Shown: positions 35,846 through 46,400 of the stretch, piece after piece
How the letters are laid out: every line of letters begins with the position of its first letter
Position numbering within the stretch: position 1 is the stretch's first letter
NCBI GenBank assembly: GCA_013001595.1
Contig: JABDMH010000012.1
Coordinates: 1 to 64,000, forward strand
Reading direction: 5' to 3'
Length of the DNA: 64,000 nt
Origin: Saprospiraceae bacterium
GTDB taxonomy: Bacteria; Bacteroidota; Bacteroidia; Chitinophagales; Saprospiraceae
Notes under the pieces: generated by a model
Database searches by the model: none
Told to the model about the DNA's origin: nothing
What the model saw: only the letters and a program-made list of their open reading frames with translations
Translations under genes and position numbers: made by a program

Positions 35846-37447
35846 CTATCTATTGTAATTGGTGTCATCTTTTACATCAACTATAATGCGCCGCGAGCGG
35901 TTGGCAAGTTCCCAAACGGTGTGAAAAATTAGTTTGGCAACAGTCTCATATTTGTTATAGAGTATCTTTTCTGGTATGTCACTCGGTCGATGATAGTCTT
36001 TGTGGACGCCGCTGAAATAGAAGATCGAAGGAATGCCATGTTTGGCAAAGTTGTAATGATCTGAACGGTAGTAAAACTTATTAGGATCATCCTTCGCATT
36101 ATAGGTATAGTCCAGATCTAGGTGCGTAAAAGATGCATTCACTGCCTCATTGATTTGGTGTAATTCTGTACTCAATCTATTTGAACCTATGACATAGATA
36201 TAGTTAGGATTTTGTTGATGGGCTTCATCAGTCCTTCCGATCATGTCCACATTCACATCAGCCACTGTCTGGCTTAGAGGAATGACTGGGTGCTCAGCAT
36301 AGTATTTTGAGCCCAATAGCCCCTTTTCTTCGCCGGTAAAAAAAATACATGCTACCGATCGCTTAGGACCTAGGCCCTCTTTTTTCGCTTCAGCCAGCGT
36401 CGCCATAATCTCTAGTACGGCAGTAGTCCCACTACCATTGTCGTCTGCACCATGAAAGATGGAGTTTCCCCGCTTTCCAAGATGATCATAATGGGCAGAT
36501 AAGATGATCACTTCATCCTGGAGAGTACTATCCATGCCAGGCAGATAGCCAATAATGTTCTTACTATACAAGAGGCTTCTTGTAAGGTGCTGATTGATGA
36601 TCACTTGAGACTGGATTGGCAAGGGCCTTCCCTGTCCTTTTTCCCGAATCTCAGTTAGGTTATTCATAAAAGCCACTTCTTGGTCACCAATGATTTGCTT
36701 GGCCACCTTTGTAGATATAAATACATGATTTGGTGTGGTGGGAGCCGGGACCGCTTTGAGAAACATACTCGGGCCTAACTCACGACTGCGGTTTGCACTG
36801 AATCGTTTTTTGATTTGTGGATCAACAATCAGCACAGCCCTCGCCTTATGCCGTTTTGCCGCTTCCAGTTTGAGATCAAGACTACTGGACCAACGCGAAA
36901 GTTTTTGGGTGCCAGTGACATAAGATATACTATCTTCATTCAGGGGTTCACCCAAATAAATCATAATGACTTTGCCTACCACATCCGCCTTTAGATAATC
37001 ACTATAGTTTGCATCGTCGATTCCATAGCCCATGAATATAACTTCACTGGCTTGCAATTCTGGTAAATTCTGATTTTGTTCTTTGAGTGCCAAGAAATCC
37101 CGCATGTGCTTGAAGGAACTACTGTCCACTCGGAGGCCTAGATGCTGCCAATCCAGGATCGTAAAGGCCAAGGTCTGGTGGTAATCACGAAGCTGGGGTG
37201 CTTTTTCAATACCTGCTTGCCTCAATGACTTAATGATGTATCTTCCAGCTTTCTCCTGACCCTCGCTGCCTGTTTCTCTACCTTCGAATTCTGGCGAAGC
37301 AATCTTAGTCAAATGTTCCTTAAGCTCCTCCTGAGTAATGTTTTGTGAAAAAAAGGCAGCGGCAAAAGGATCGGCTTCAAGTTGGATCTGGGCAGTAGAA
37401 AAAATTGATGACCCTATAAAAAAGCATGCTGCCAACCACTTTAACAT
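35846..37447 (-). CDS. Secreted M28 zinc aminopeptidase-like protein
   Basis: The 533-residue exopeptidase family member has a signal peptide (MLKWLAACFFIGSSIFSTAQ). An inserted PA-like region spans about 125-275. The M28 catalytic domain has all metal ligands: HYDHLG, GADDNGSG, TGEEKG, NVDMIG and RSDHYNF. It probably cleaves N-terminal residues from periplasmic or external peptides. It overlaps the rpiB stop by 7 bases, so it is the last gene of the DUF2723-rpiB-M28 operon. Confidence 0.92.
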   Translation of the reverse strand: MLKWLAACFFIGSSIFSTAQIQLEADPFAAAFFSQNITQEELKEHLTKIASPEFEGRETGSEGQEKAGRYIIKSLRQAGIEKAPQLRDYHQTLAFTILDWQHLGLRVDSSSFKHMRDFLALKEQNQNLPELQASEVIFMGYGIDDANYSDYLKADVVGKVIMIYLGEPLNEDSISYVTGTQKLSRWSSSLDLKLEAAKRHKARAVLIVDPQIKKRFSANRSRELGPSMFLKAVPAPTTPNHVFISTKVAKQIIGDQEVAFMNNLTEIREKGQGRPLPIQSQVIINQHLTRSLLYSKNIIGYLPGMDSTLQDEVIILSAHYDHLGKRGNSIFHGADDNGSGTTAVLEIMATLAEAKKEGLGPKRSVACIFFTGEEKGLLGSKYYAEHPVIPLSQTVADVNVDMIGRTDEAHQQNPNYIYVIGSNRLSTELHQINEAVNASFTHLDLDYTYNAKDDPNKFYYRSDHYNFAKHGIPSIFYFSGVHKDYHRPSDIPEKILYNKYETVAKLIFHTVWELANRSRRIIVDVKDDTNYNR

Positions 37448-37872
37448 ACGCTCATCTTATTCACGCGCCGGGCATGTCTGCCACCCTCAAACTTGGCAGT
37501 GAGAAAAGCGGAAACAATCTCCACCGCTAACGTCTCATCAATAAACCTTGCAGGTATACAGACAATATTTGCGTTGTTGTGTTGACGAGCCAATTGGGCG
37601 ATCTCAACCTGCCAACAAATGGCTGCACGAATGGCTTGGTGTTTGTTGGCTGTCATGCAGACACCATTGCCACTGCCACATATCAGCACACCAAATTGCG
37701 CAGTTACTTCAGACACCGCTGAAGCTACCGGATGTACAAAATCGGGATAGTCTACAGCTGCTGCGGAATCTGTCCCAAAGTCTAACACCTCATCACCTCG
37801 ATCTACTAATGCAGTCTTTATGGCATCTTTAAATGGAAATCCAGCGTGATCACATCCAATAGCTATGGTCAT
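37441..37872 (-). CDS. rpiB: Ribose 5-phosphate isomerase B
   Basis: The enzyme interconverts ribose 5-phosphate and ribulose 5-phosphate. The start is placed at 37872, giving MTIAIGCDHAGFPFKD, the canonical N terminus; the upstream in-frame ATG at 37929 falls inside the previous gene. The 143-residue product has the active-site loop CGSGNGVCMTANK and the HNNANIVCIPARFI block. It is 4 bases from the DUF2723 stop and overlaps the M28 gene by 7 bases. Confidence 0.95.
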   Translation of the reverse strand: MTIAIGCDHAGFPFKDAIKTALVDRGDEVLDFGTDSAAAVDYPDFVHPVASAVSEVTAQFGVLICGSGNGVCMTANKHQAIRAAICWQVEIAQLARQHNNANIVCIPARFIDETLAVEIVSAFLTAKFEGGRHARRVNKMSVC

Positions 37873-37876
37873 ATCT

Positions 37877-40800
37877 TTAGTTGCTGATGTTGCTAACTTG
37901 ATAAGGTTCAAAACGGGCATTGAGTTCATTCAAGAACTCTGTGTCTCCCTTGGATTGAGCCAATCTTTTCAATTCAGGTACGACCTGTCGCAAGGCAGTG
38001 TTTTGATCTGGTTTAAAGCCGGCACTAAGATCTTCCTGAGAAAGGCTTCGGTAGAAGCGGAGATATTCCTCCATTTCATCAGCCAATATCTCTATATGCG
38101 GCTTAGCTTTATCATATGCGTTGGCTTGCTCATATATGCGCAAAGTATTGAGAATCTTAGCATCATATGGAAAGTTCATATGAGGGAATGCCTCAAAAAA
38201 CTTATCTACCAGGTCTACTGCTCTTTGTGATTCTCCCCGCTGTAGGAAAGTGTAGGCAGCCCTTTCGATCATAGTTTTATGCGCAAAATAGCTAGGTATT
38301 ATGCTGGAGGTAACGAATACATCATGCTTGTCAAACCCACCCCATTTAAACTTATTCATGACCAACTCGTAGATCTTGTCTGCATCGATTCCACCGTTGC
38401 CGTGAATGCCAAACTGTGCTGCTTTTTGTGGGGTCTCAAATGGAACAATCCGTAGTCCTAGCCCCTCTAGTTGCAGAAACTTGCCTAGGCCCATGAGCTT
38501 ACTTTCTCTTGAGGTTACTGCAAAATAGATGGGTCTGTCGTATACATTGCTTTGAATAATGTCAAGAATGGCAAGCTCATCTTTGGTCAGTGCACCATCG
38601 CCAATGGTGATGGGTATCTGAGAGATGATCTGGTCTTGTTCACTAGGATCAGCCCATCCCGATTGGATAGCGCGATTTTTGTCAATGTTAAAAACAAAAT
38701 TTTTGGTCGGCAGGTGACTTTCGAATTCTCGTCCACCATTGCCACGCAGGGGGTGTCTTTCTCCCATATATTTCATACCTGCCGCCAGAGACATTGTTTG
38801 GTTTCCTCCATTGGGTGGCCAATAGAGTACATTGCGTTTGTCGCCACGATAAGCTTCCTTAGGAAGGGTAAATTTCAACGCAGGAGAATCATTGACCTTT
38901 CTTCGCGTCGAATTTATGTACCAATCGACGGCGATGAGGCTAAGATTGACCACGCGTACATCTGTACGAATACCCTCTACTTCTTGTGCGTACCACAGCG
39001 GATAGGTGTCGTTATCACCATATGTGAATATGATGCTATTGGGTTCGCAGGTCTCTAAGAAGTTGTGCGCATAGTCCCGGGCAGCAGAAAGATTTTTTCT
39101 ACTGTGATCATCAAAGTTCTGGAATCCCATAACGATCGGTGCAAGTAGAACTAAGGCCAGCGCTACTGGAGCCTGAGCTTTGCCCATCGGTACTTTTTGC
39201 AACAAACGGTATACCCCTATTACACCCATACCCATCCAAATACAGAAGGTAAAAAATGAGCCTACCAGCACATAGTCTCGCTCTCTGGGTTCTTGTGGTG
39301 GTTGATTGGAGTAGATGATGATTCCGATTCCAGTGATCAGGAACAGTGCTAATAAACCGATCGCATCATTGCGACGATTGCGAAATTGATAGAGCAGTCC
39401 TAAGAGGCCAAAAAGAAAGGGCAGGAGGAAATAACTGTTTCTTGCCTTATTCTCTTTCATTGTGGTGGGGAGCTCACGTTGGTTGTAGAGCAAGACATTA
39501 TCTACAGCTGGAATGCCCGATTGCCAATGGCCACGTTTCAAATCCCAGGCAAATACTCCCTGGTCACCGTTTTGTTTCCCAGCAAAATTCCACATGAAAT
39601 ATCGCCAATACATAAACTTAATCTGATACTTCCAAAAGAAGGCTAGATTATCTCCCATCGTTGGATTCCCAGATTTCTTATTGATCCAGATGCGGTAGAG
39701 TTGTTTACGTTGGGAGTCGCTGTGACCCATGCGAGGAAAGAAACTCTCGTCAGATGACTTATATTTTGGTGAGATTTTATAGTCGATTACTTCATAACGA
39801 TCTCCCACTTGGCCATATTTCTCACTGGACTCTACACCCACAGCTTGTGCATCAAAATGAGGTCCTTTCAAAAGGGCTCGTTCTCCATATTGATCGCGGT
39901 TGAGGTAAGGCAATAATCGGTGGGCGTCCGTGGGTGCATTCATGTTTATTGGAGGACCGGCATTCGCTCTAATTACCACCACGCCAATCACGGAATAACT
40001 GATCAAGAGAAGGGACATACCCACCATCAAAGTCTGCACCAATGCATTTTGATGCTGATGAGCATACCTAAAGCCGAAATAAAGGACGGCCCCAATAATC
40101 AGGAATAGTGGTATTAGGCCCGTATGAAACGGAAGACCAAAACCATTCACCATCAGCAACTCAAGCTGAGCCCATAGGTTAGGAATTCCGGTGATAATAA
40201 GGGTCTGAATTAATCCAATCAGCACCACTCCAGCGCCAAAAGCGGCTGCCATGCCAAGCAGGGTGTGTTTTTTGTATTTCTTGAAATAGTAGAACAGACC
40301 GATGGCTGGAAAGGTCAGTATACTAAGTAAATGGACACCGGTGGATAGACCAGCCGAATACAAGGCAAAAATCAACCAGCGATCCGTTTGATCTTCATCT
40401 GGCAGGCTATACCATTTAATAGTCGCCCATAAGGTCAAGGTTGTGAAAAAAGTAGATAAGGCATACACCTCGCCTTCCACTGCAGAAAACCATATGGAAC
40501 TGGAGAATGCGGTAGCTAATCCACCTACAACACCGGAACCAATGATGAGTAGTTGATTTGTAAAATTAGGCTCATCCACCTTCTCCCTACCTAAAAGAGC
40601 CAATTTCGAGAAGATCATGGTGGTCCATGCCACAAACATTGCAGCCGCAGCAGTAGCTAATCCGGAAAATAAGTTTACGGCAAAGGCAATTCGGGATGGA
40701 TCACTGGAGAGGATGTCTGCTACCCAAGCAAACAATCGGCCTATAATTAGGAAAATCGGTGCCCCTGGTGGGTGGACCACCTGCAGCTTGTGCGCTCCCA

Positions 40801-40927
40801 AAATAAATTCACCGCAGTCCCACAGGCTTCCTGTGCGTTCGGCAGTGAAAAAGTAGACTAGAAAACTCACCAAAAAGACCAACCATCCACCAGCGTTGAT
40901 GAGATGACGAAAAGTATACTTGTTCAT
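37877..40927 (-). CDS. DUF2723 (TMEM260-like, GT117) multi-pass membrane glycosyltransferase candidate
   Basis: The 1016-residue product has about a dozen membrane helices in residues 1-600 and a soluble helical C-terminal part with TPR-like stretches near 880-1000. The DUF2723 core FTAERTGSLWDCGEFILGAH and VHPPGAPIFLIIGRLFAW lies at about residues 28-68, with acidic residues in the first extracytoplasmic loop as in GT-C enzymes. The human homologue TMEM260 is a protein O-mannosyltransferase. Bacteroidota members are proposed O-glycosylation enzymes of exported proteins, which is inference here. It is first in an operon with rpiB and the M28 peptidase. Confidence 0.85.
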   Translation of the reverse strand: MNKYTFRHLINAGGWLVFLVSFLVYFFTAERTGSLWDCGEFILGAHKLQVVHPPGAPIFLIIGRLFAWVADILSSDPSRIAFAVNLFSGLATAAAAMFVAWTTMIFSKLALLGREKVDEPNFTNQLLIIGSGVVGGLATAFSSSIWFSAVEGEVYALSTFFTTLTLWATIKWYSLPDEDQTDRWLIFALYSAGLSTGVHLLSILTFPAIGLFYYFKKYKKHTLLGMAAAFGAGVVLIGLIQTLIITGIPNLWAQLELLMVNGFGLPFHTGLIPLFLIIGAVLYFGFRYAHQHQNALVQTLMVGMSLLLISYSVIGVVVIRANAGPPINMNAPTDAHRLLPYLNRDQYGERALLKGPHFDAQAVGVESSEKYGQVGDRYEVIDYKISPKYKSSDESFFPRMGHSDSQRKQLYRIWINKKSGNPTMGDNLAFFWKYQIKFMYWRYFMWNFAGKQNGDQGVFAWDLKRGHWQSGIPAVDNVLLYNQRELPTTMKENKARNSYFLLPFLFGLLGLLYQFRNRRNDAIGLLALFLITGIGIIIYSNQPPQEPRERDYVLVGSFFTFCIWMGMGVIGVYRLLQKVPMGKAQAPVALALVLLAPIVMGFQNFDDHSRKNLSAARDYAHNFLETCEPNSIIFTYGDNDTYPLWYAQEVEGIRTDVRVVNLSLIAVDWYINSTRRKVNDSPALKFTLPKEAYRGDKRNVLYWPPNGGNQTMSLAAGMKYMGERHPLRGNGGREFESHLPTKNFVFNIDKNRAIQSGWADPSEQDQIISQIPITIGDGALTKDELAILDIIQSNVYDRPIYFAVTSRESKLMGLGKFLQLEGLGLRIVPFETPQKAAQFGIHGNGGIDADKIYELVMNKFKWGGFDKHDVFVTSSIIPSYFAHKTMIERAAYTFLQRGESQRAVDLVDKFFEAFPHMNFPYDAKILNTLRIYEQANAYDKAKPHIEILADEMEEYLRFYRSLSQEDLSAGFKPDQNTALRQVVPELKRLAQSKGDTEFLNELNARFEPYQVSNISN

Positions 40928-41251
40928 TCAATTTTCGTTTTGGAAACGATTCCTCAAAATTAACAATTATTGGATCGGACCTGTTATGACATGATTATTT
41001 TATTGAATATGTATCTCTTTCTTCAAAAACCGCTCCATATTAAATCGGGATATGGACTCGGAATGTTGTTTTGGATGAGAAAAACTCCTGTAGTATCTCT
41101 CTAGACAGCTTTCCTAATGATACCAAGGGTTCGCTAAACATATGATCACTTTTGCTTGAGATGCTGGATCTGCATATTATGGTGTATCACTTTATACTTG
41201 TGCAGAAGGGCATGATAATTAGTATTAATTTAGATCTCGCAAAACAAAGTC
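40928..41251. other. 324-bp intergenic region
   Basis: The spacer is AT-rich and lies between the divergent DUF2723 and micro-ORF genes. No gene, hairpin with a U-tract or repeat was recognised. Confidence 0.5.
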
Positions 41252-41395
41252 ATGTTTAAAATCATCTTACTGGTTTTGGCGGGATATCTGGTTTACACGT
41301 TTTTCGTAAAACCTAAAGCTCTCCACGATGGTGCTCAACGCAATGAAAATATAGAAGATGAATTCGTGGATTACGAAGATGTGACCGACGAATGA
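41252..41395 (+). CDS. 47-residue single-pass membrane micro-protein
   Basis: The ATG at 41252 opens a 47-residue frame. An N-terminal hydrophobic helix (MFKIILLVLAGYLVYTFFV) is followed by a basic patch and an acidic tail ending EFVDYEDVTDE. The tail resembles the EYVDYEEV end of DUF4834-type small Bacteroidota proteins, but the protein is shorter. Its stop overlaps the start of the RluA-type gene as ATGA, which is strong evidence that it is translated. The function is unknown. Confidence 0.7.
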   Translation: MFKIILLVLAGYLVYTFFVKPKALHDGAQRNENIEDEFVDYEDVTDE

Positions 41396-42099
41396 GTAAG
41401 TATCTAGGCCTTGACATGGCCCAATTGTCCTTATACAAGGACAATCAACTCATGGCATTTAATAAACCACCCGGCATAGCTGTTCAATCGCAGGCCAAAC
41501 CCGATCTACACCAGCTTGCTAATGCGTATGCACAAATTCCTTTGCATGTGGTGCATCGCATAGATCAACCGGCTTCTGGGCTTGTACTCTTCGCTAAGAA
41601 TGCCAAGGCTGCCGCGCATATGCAACATCAGTTTGCAACGGGTTCAGTAAGGCGCAGTTACCATGCGCTCGTAAAAAAACTACCCGTTCCAAACGAAAAT
41701 AGACTACAGCACTTCCTGCTTAAAATGAACCGTCAGAACAAAAGCTTGGTTGTCGATACTGAGGTGCCTGGGGCACAGAGTAGCGTACTCACTTACAGGT
41801 GGATCAGTAGTAGTGACACCTACCATCTATTGGAGATCTTCCTCTCTACCGGTAGACACCATCAGATTCGGGCACAATTGGCAGCCATAGGTAGCCCTAT
41901 AAAAGGTGATGTAAAGTACGGTGATCGCCGCTCCAATAGGGATAGATCGATTCACTTACATGCCTCGGGGATCAGTGTGGATCACCCGGTCAGTGGTGAA
42001 AGCATTCATATTAGTGCTCCTGCACCAGATGAAGTGCTATGGAATTTTTTTAGAGAAGAGATGACCGGAGTCCCAGAGTCGCGGCCTGACCAAATCTAA
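41392..42099 (+). CDS. RluA-family pseudouridine synthase
   Basis: This 235-residue enzyme would isomerise uridine to pseudouridine in rRNA or tRNA. The catalytic Asp lies in HRIDQPASGLVLFAKNAKAA (about residues 56-75), and RHHQIRAQLAAIGSPIKGD is the second RluA hallmark. No S4 RNA-binding domain is present, and the protein is at the short end for the family. The target base cannot be deduced. It is coupled by ATGA overlap to the micro-ORF before it. Confidence 0.94.
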   Translation: MSKYLGLDMAQLSLYKDNQLMAFNKPPGIAVQSQAKPDLHQLANAYAQIPLHVVHRIDQPASGLVLFAKNAKAAAHMQHQFATGSVRRSYHALVKKLPVPNENRLQHFLLKMNRQNKSLVVDTEVPGAQSSVLTYRWISSSDTYHLLEIFLSTGRHHQIRAQLAAIGSPIKGDVKYGDRRSNRDRSIHLHASGISVDHPVSGESIHISAPAPDEVLWNFFREEMTGVPESRPDQI

Positions 42100-42135
42100 A
42101 AGAAATCAGGCAGGATTGTGAATCACACTAAGAAA

Positions 42136-42645
42136 TCATTCTACTAAATCTAGATCTTGACCATCGTAATAACCCATGTCCATATCTTTAACTGCTTTCA
42201 CATAGTAGGTCAGTTGACCGACGTGGTAGGAGAAATGTTCTGTGACATGCACCAATATAGCAACTCCAGATTCCTCAAATCCTTGCACACGATAGCGCTT
42301 GAGCAAATCTTCCGCAGTAAGCGAATGAAGGACTCTGGCAGATTCCTGCATTAGGGAGATGACCATCTGCTTAAGCACATCCCGTGAAATTGGGCCCCGC
42401 TCGTCAAACTCTGCCTGCCGCTGCCGATTGTCCTCAACATTTCCTAGTGTTGCATGAAGCCATTGTTTGATATTTCCGCATAGATGGAGAACCAGATTGC
42501 CCATGCTGTTGCTGTGCTTATTGGGTTTATGCCAAATCTGCTCTTCTGTAAGTTGATCCAGGCAATGTAGGGTGCGCTTTTGGCACTCTTGAATGAGCCT
42601 ACGATCTACTTCGGTGATGAGCAATTGGTGATAGACTTCGATCAT
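42136..42645 (-). CDS. DinB/DUF1572-like four-helix protein
   Basis: The ATG at 42645 is preferred over an upstream 16-codon extension because the helix bundle starts at MIEVYHQLLI. The 169-residue protein has a DinB-like layout: a His in LVLHLCGNIKQWLHATLG and the C-terminal HVTEHFSYHVGQLTYYV helix, giving a possible three-His metal site. DinB-like proteins of Bacteroidota are thought to be metal-dependent thiol transferases or hydrolases; this one has no known substrate. Confidence 0.82.
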   Translation of the reverse strand: MIEVYHQLLITEVDRRLIQECQKRTLHCLDQLTEEQIWHKPNKHSNSMGNLVLHLCGNIKQWLHATLGNVEDNRQRQAEFDERGPISRDVLKQMVISLMQESARVLHSLTAEDLLKRYRVQGFEESGVAILVHVTEHFSYHVGQLTYYVKAVKDMDMGYYDGQDLDLVE

Positions 42646-43406
42646 AGCATTAAAATAGTAATTCACAAACAGAAGTTCAGAAAGCCAAAACAAAAGGCGC
42701 TGTAACCAACATAGAAGTTACAACTCATGCCACAATAGTATTTGGTTCAAAATTTGGCAGAACTCCCAAATATGTCAGTCATCACAGAAATTGAATACTA
42801 CTTTCCAAAGAATTCTTGGAGTACTGTTACCCTTTCATTTTCATAATGGACCTTTCAGGCATAGCATATGACAATGCCCAGTCTTAGATATTCTTACGTT
42901 CCAGTATATGGTTGGTCAATAAATATGTAAAAAACAGTTCAAAAAAGGCTCATTACATTTGAATCCAAATTATAAAATGCCTAAATTAAGCTGAGGATGT
43001 TCTTTTTTCTTAGTTCAAGCACTTAGATATGTGTGAAAGTCTGATTCAAAACAAAAGCCTAACTATCAATACTTTACCAAATATTTAGCAACTTTTTGTC
43101 GTATTCAACGAAAGGATTGTTGTAGTACATGGTGCAAGAATTGTTGAGTTAAAATGCTTTTTTGCAGAATCAATTGTCTCTATGTTGTGTCTTTAATGAA
43201 ATTCATATGATTCCTTTACCCACAGGTCTTTTTAGACTGGCCAAATGCACTCACTGGCCAGTATCCGGAGTGATGGCTGAAGCATCAAGTCGATGGCTAG
43301 TGGACAATCATCGAAATGTATGAGAACAAGCCTCTTCTTTTGCCCTTAAGTGCTTTGCAATGTAGTAGGTGCAGTCGAGAATATTAGTGATAAAAATGAT
43401 TACAAA
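42646..43406. other. 761-bp intergenic region upstream of susC
   Basis: This long AT-rich leader holds no convincing ORF. An exact TAnnTTTG match (TACATTTG) occurs at 42954-42961, but no TTG sits at the right distance upstream. A perfect inverted repeat at 43236-43262 is listed separately. The remainder shows no recognisable RNA gene. Confidence 0.5.
43236..43262. repeat. Perfect 8-bp inverted repeat upstream of susC
   Basis: ACTGGCCA (43236-43243) and TGGCCAGT (43255-43262) are exact reverse complements, 11 bases apart and 144 bases before the susC start. The spacing of about two helix turns between arm centres fits a dimeric repressor operator. An mRNA leader hairpin is the alternative. 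Confidence 0.5.
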
Positions 43407-46400
43407 ATGAAATACACAATAATCGTATTTGTTTATCTAATGACAATTTGTTGCTTCCAGTCGATATATGGAAACAATTCCTTTTCAGCTGGTTCAATGA
43501 TTAGTAGCTATGAACATCTAGCGCTAAAAATTAGTGGTATCGTAACCGATGAAGGTGGTGTAACTCTAATTGGTGTGAATGTCTTGATCAAGGGTACGAC
43601 TAAAGGCACAACCACGGACATCGATGGCTCCTACTCCATCGAAGTAGATGATGAAAGTCAAGTGTTGATTTTTTCCTATACTGGCTATGTGTCACAGGAA
43701 ATCTCACTAGTAGGTCGAACTACGATCAATGTCACGATGATGGAAGATGTGGCGCAGCTACAGGAGGTAGTGGTGATCGGATATGGGACACAGCGAAAGA
43801 AGGACCTTACTGGATCCATCTCATCAGTTGATGCGGAGGAGTATGAGCATCAACCAGTGAATCGTCTGGATCAGATTTTGCAAGGCCGAACGGCCGGAGT
43901 AAATGTGACAAGTAGTTCAGGGGCTCCTGGTGGGACGACATCGATACGGATTCGTGGCGCGAATTCAATTAATGGCAACAATGATCCTCTCTATGTGGTA
44001 GATGGTTTTGTTGGTGCAGATTTTCGCGATGTTAATCCTAGTGACATCGAGACCATTCAAATACTGAAAGATGCCTCCGCTACTGCGATTTATGGCAGCA
44101 GGGGATCTAATGGAGTTGTTTTGATTACAACTAAAAGTGGAAAAGTGGGCGAGCCAAAATTGTCTGTGACTGCTCGATATATTACCTCAGAGATCCTAGA
44201 TACCTGGGACGTTTTGGATGCCCAGACTTTTGCCGAAATTGCAAATGAACGTGCAAGGACACTAGGTACAAGCGAATCGTTTACTTCCGCCGACATTTCG
44301 CGTTTTGCTTCTGAGGGAGGCACAGATTGGCAGGATGAACTTCTGCGTACAGGCACCGGCCAAGAATATCAAGTTGATTATTCTGGTGGAAGTGATGCCA
44401 TCACCTACTTTATTTCTGGTAATTACTTTGATCAGGATGGGATCATCATCAATTCAGATTATAAGCGCTATTCTCTTCGAACCAACATCAAGGCCAATCT
44501 TACAGATAAGCTCAAGGCCAACCTGAAAATGAATTTTATACGCAGGGAGAACAACAATACTGGTGGTGGAGGCAATACATCTGGGTCAATAGCTGGCGCA
44601 TTAGCTTGGGCTCCAACTACACCCGCACGCGATGAAAATGGGATACTCACCGTGCGCGATCCTATTTCTTCCATCAAGGGCAATCCTATTGAGCTGGCTT
44701 TAAATGATGCCATCAATGAAAGCAACACCTTGAATGCGAATGGGGGATTTCAATATGAGATCATTGAAGGATTGATTGCTGATGTGAGTTTTGGCATTAG
44801 TTATGCAAATACGCAGGTCAAGAATTTCTCGGCAGGAAGCATAAGCAATAATTCTAGTGCCCGACGCGGGTCCATGGAGAATATTTTCCTCCAGAATACC
44901 AATTCTCTCAACTATCGCAGGGTTTTTAATAGCGTCCACAGAATTGAAGCTACCGCGGTAGTGGAACATCAAACACTACAAAACGATCAGGTTTTTACCA
45001 ATGCTTCTGGACTGCAGTTTCCCGACTTACGATTCGATAATATTACATTGGCAAATTCACTCACAGCCGACGCCAATAGATCAAAGCAGACCATCCGTTC
45101 ATATATTGGACGTTTCAATTATTCTTATGCCAATAAATATCTGATCACTGCTGCAATTCGTGCAGATGGTTCTTCTAAATTCCGCGGTGACAACCAGTTT
45201 GGCTCATTTCCATCTTTGGCCCTGGGTTGGCGCGTATCTGAAGAGGGCTTTATGCAAGGCGGCAATTTCTTTGACGATTTAAAGATTAGAGGTAGCTATG
45301 GCCAGACGGGAAGCCAAGCCGTACCCGTATTTGGTACCATCACTTCTTTTAATACAAGTAATTTTGATGCTGGTACTTCATTTACTAACGGTCAGCTAAC
45401 CTCAGGAATCAAAATAGGGAATCCTGGAAATCAGAACTTAAAATGGGAGACTACTGAGCAGTTCAATGTCGGTGCTGATATGGAGATTTTGAATAGTAGA
45501 ATTGGGATAACCCTAGACTATTTTCAAAAGAACACAACAGATCTTTTGCTGAATGAACCACTTCCTCAGTATTCTGGTGGAGGATCGATTTTCCGTAATC
45601 TAGGCGAAGTAGAAAATAAGGGATTTGAGTTCAGCATTTCCGCAGCAATTATTAATAAGCCAGATTTCGGCTGGTCTTCCAGTTTTAATGTTTCTTTCCT
45701 GACCAACGAGGTCGTTAGTATTGGTGATAGAGAACAAATTTTTATTGATGGAAATGCCGGTGCTGGACTAACAAACCTTCCTGAAGGAGTCATACTTCCA
45801 GGGTTTAGCCTGTCTAACTACTGGGGATTGAAATATTTGGGAGTTTGGCAGACCAATGAAGCAGATCAGGCAGCAACCTTTGGCAATGTGCCTGGTGATT
45901 CAAAATATGAGGATATAAATAATGATGGTGTGATAGGAGGAGATGACTATCAGATCATTGGGACTGGTTTACCGGATAAACTGTTTGGATGGAACAACAC
46001 ATTCGACTATAAGAATTTTTCACTCAATGTTTTCTTTCAATCCATGCTGGGATTCGATAAGTGGAATTTCACCTATGCACAGGCAGTTATGGCCAGTGCT
46101 GATGCGCGAGAAGTCACCCACGTCGATATTATTAATCGTTGGAGCTCCAGTAACACAGGAAGCGAAATTCCGGCATTTAGTGCCTCCGATGTGGCAGAAA
46201 TTCAATCCTCTCGATTTGTTGAATCCGGTGACTTTGTCAGATTGAAGAATTTGAGCCTTTCCTACCGTTTTCCTGAGGACTTGTTGCCAGGTATTGGTGG
46301 GTCCGTAATGATTGGTGCAAATAATTTATTGACGATCACTAACTATGGAGGGATAGATCCTGAAACGTATTCTAATCTTGGACCAAGTGACGCTCGTGGA

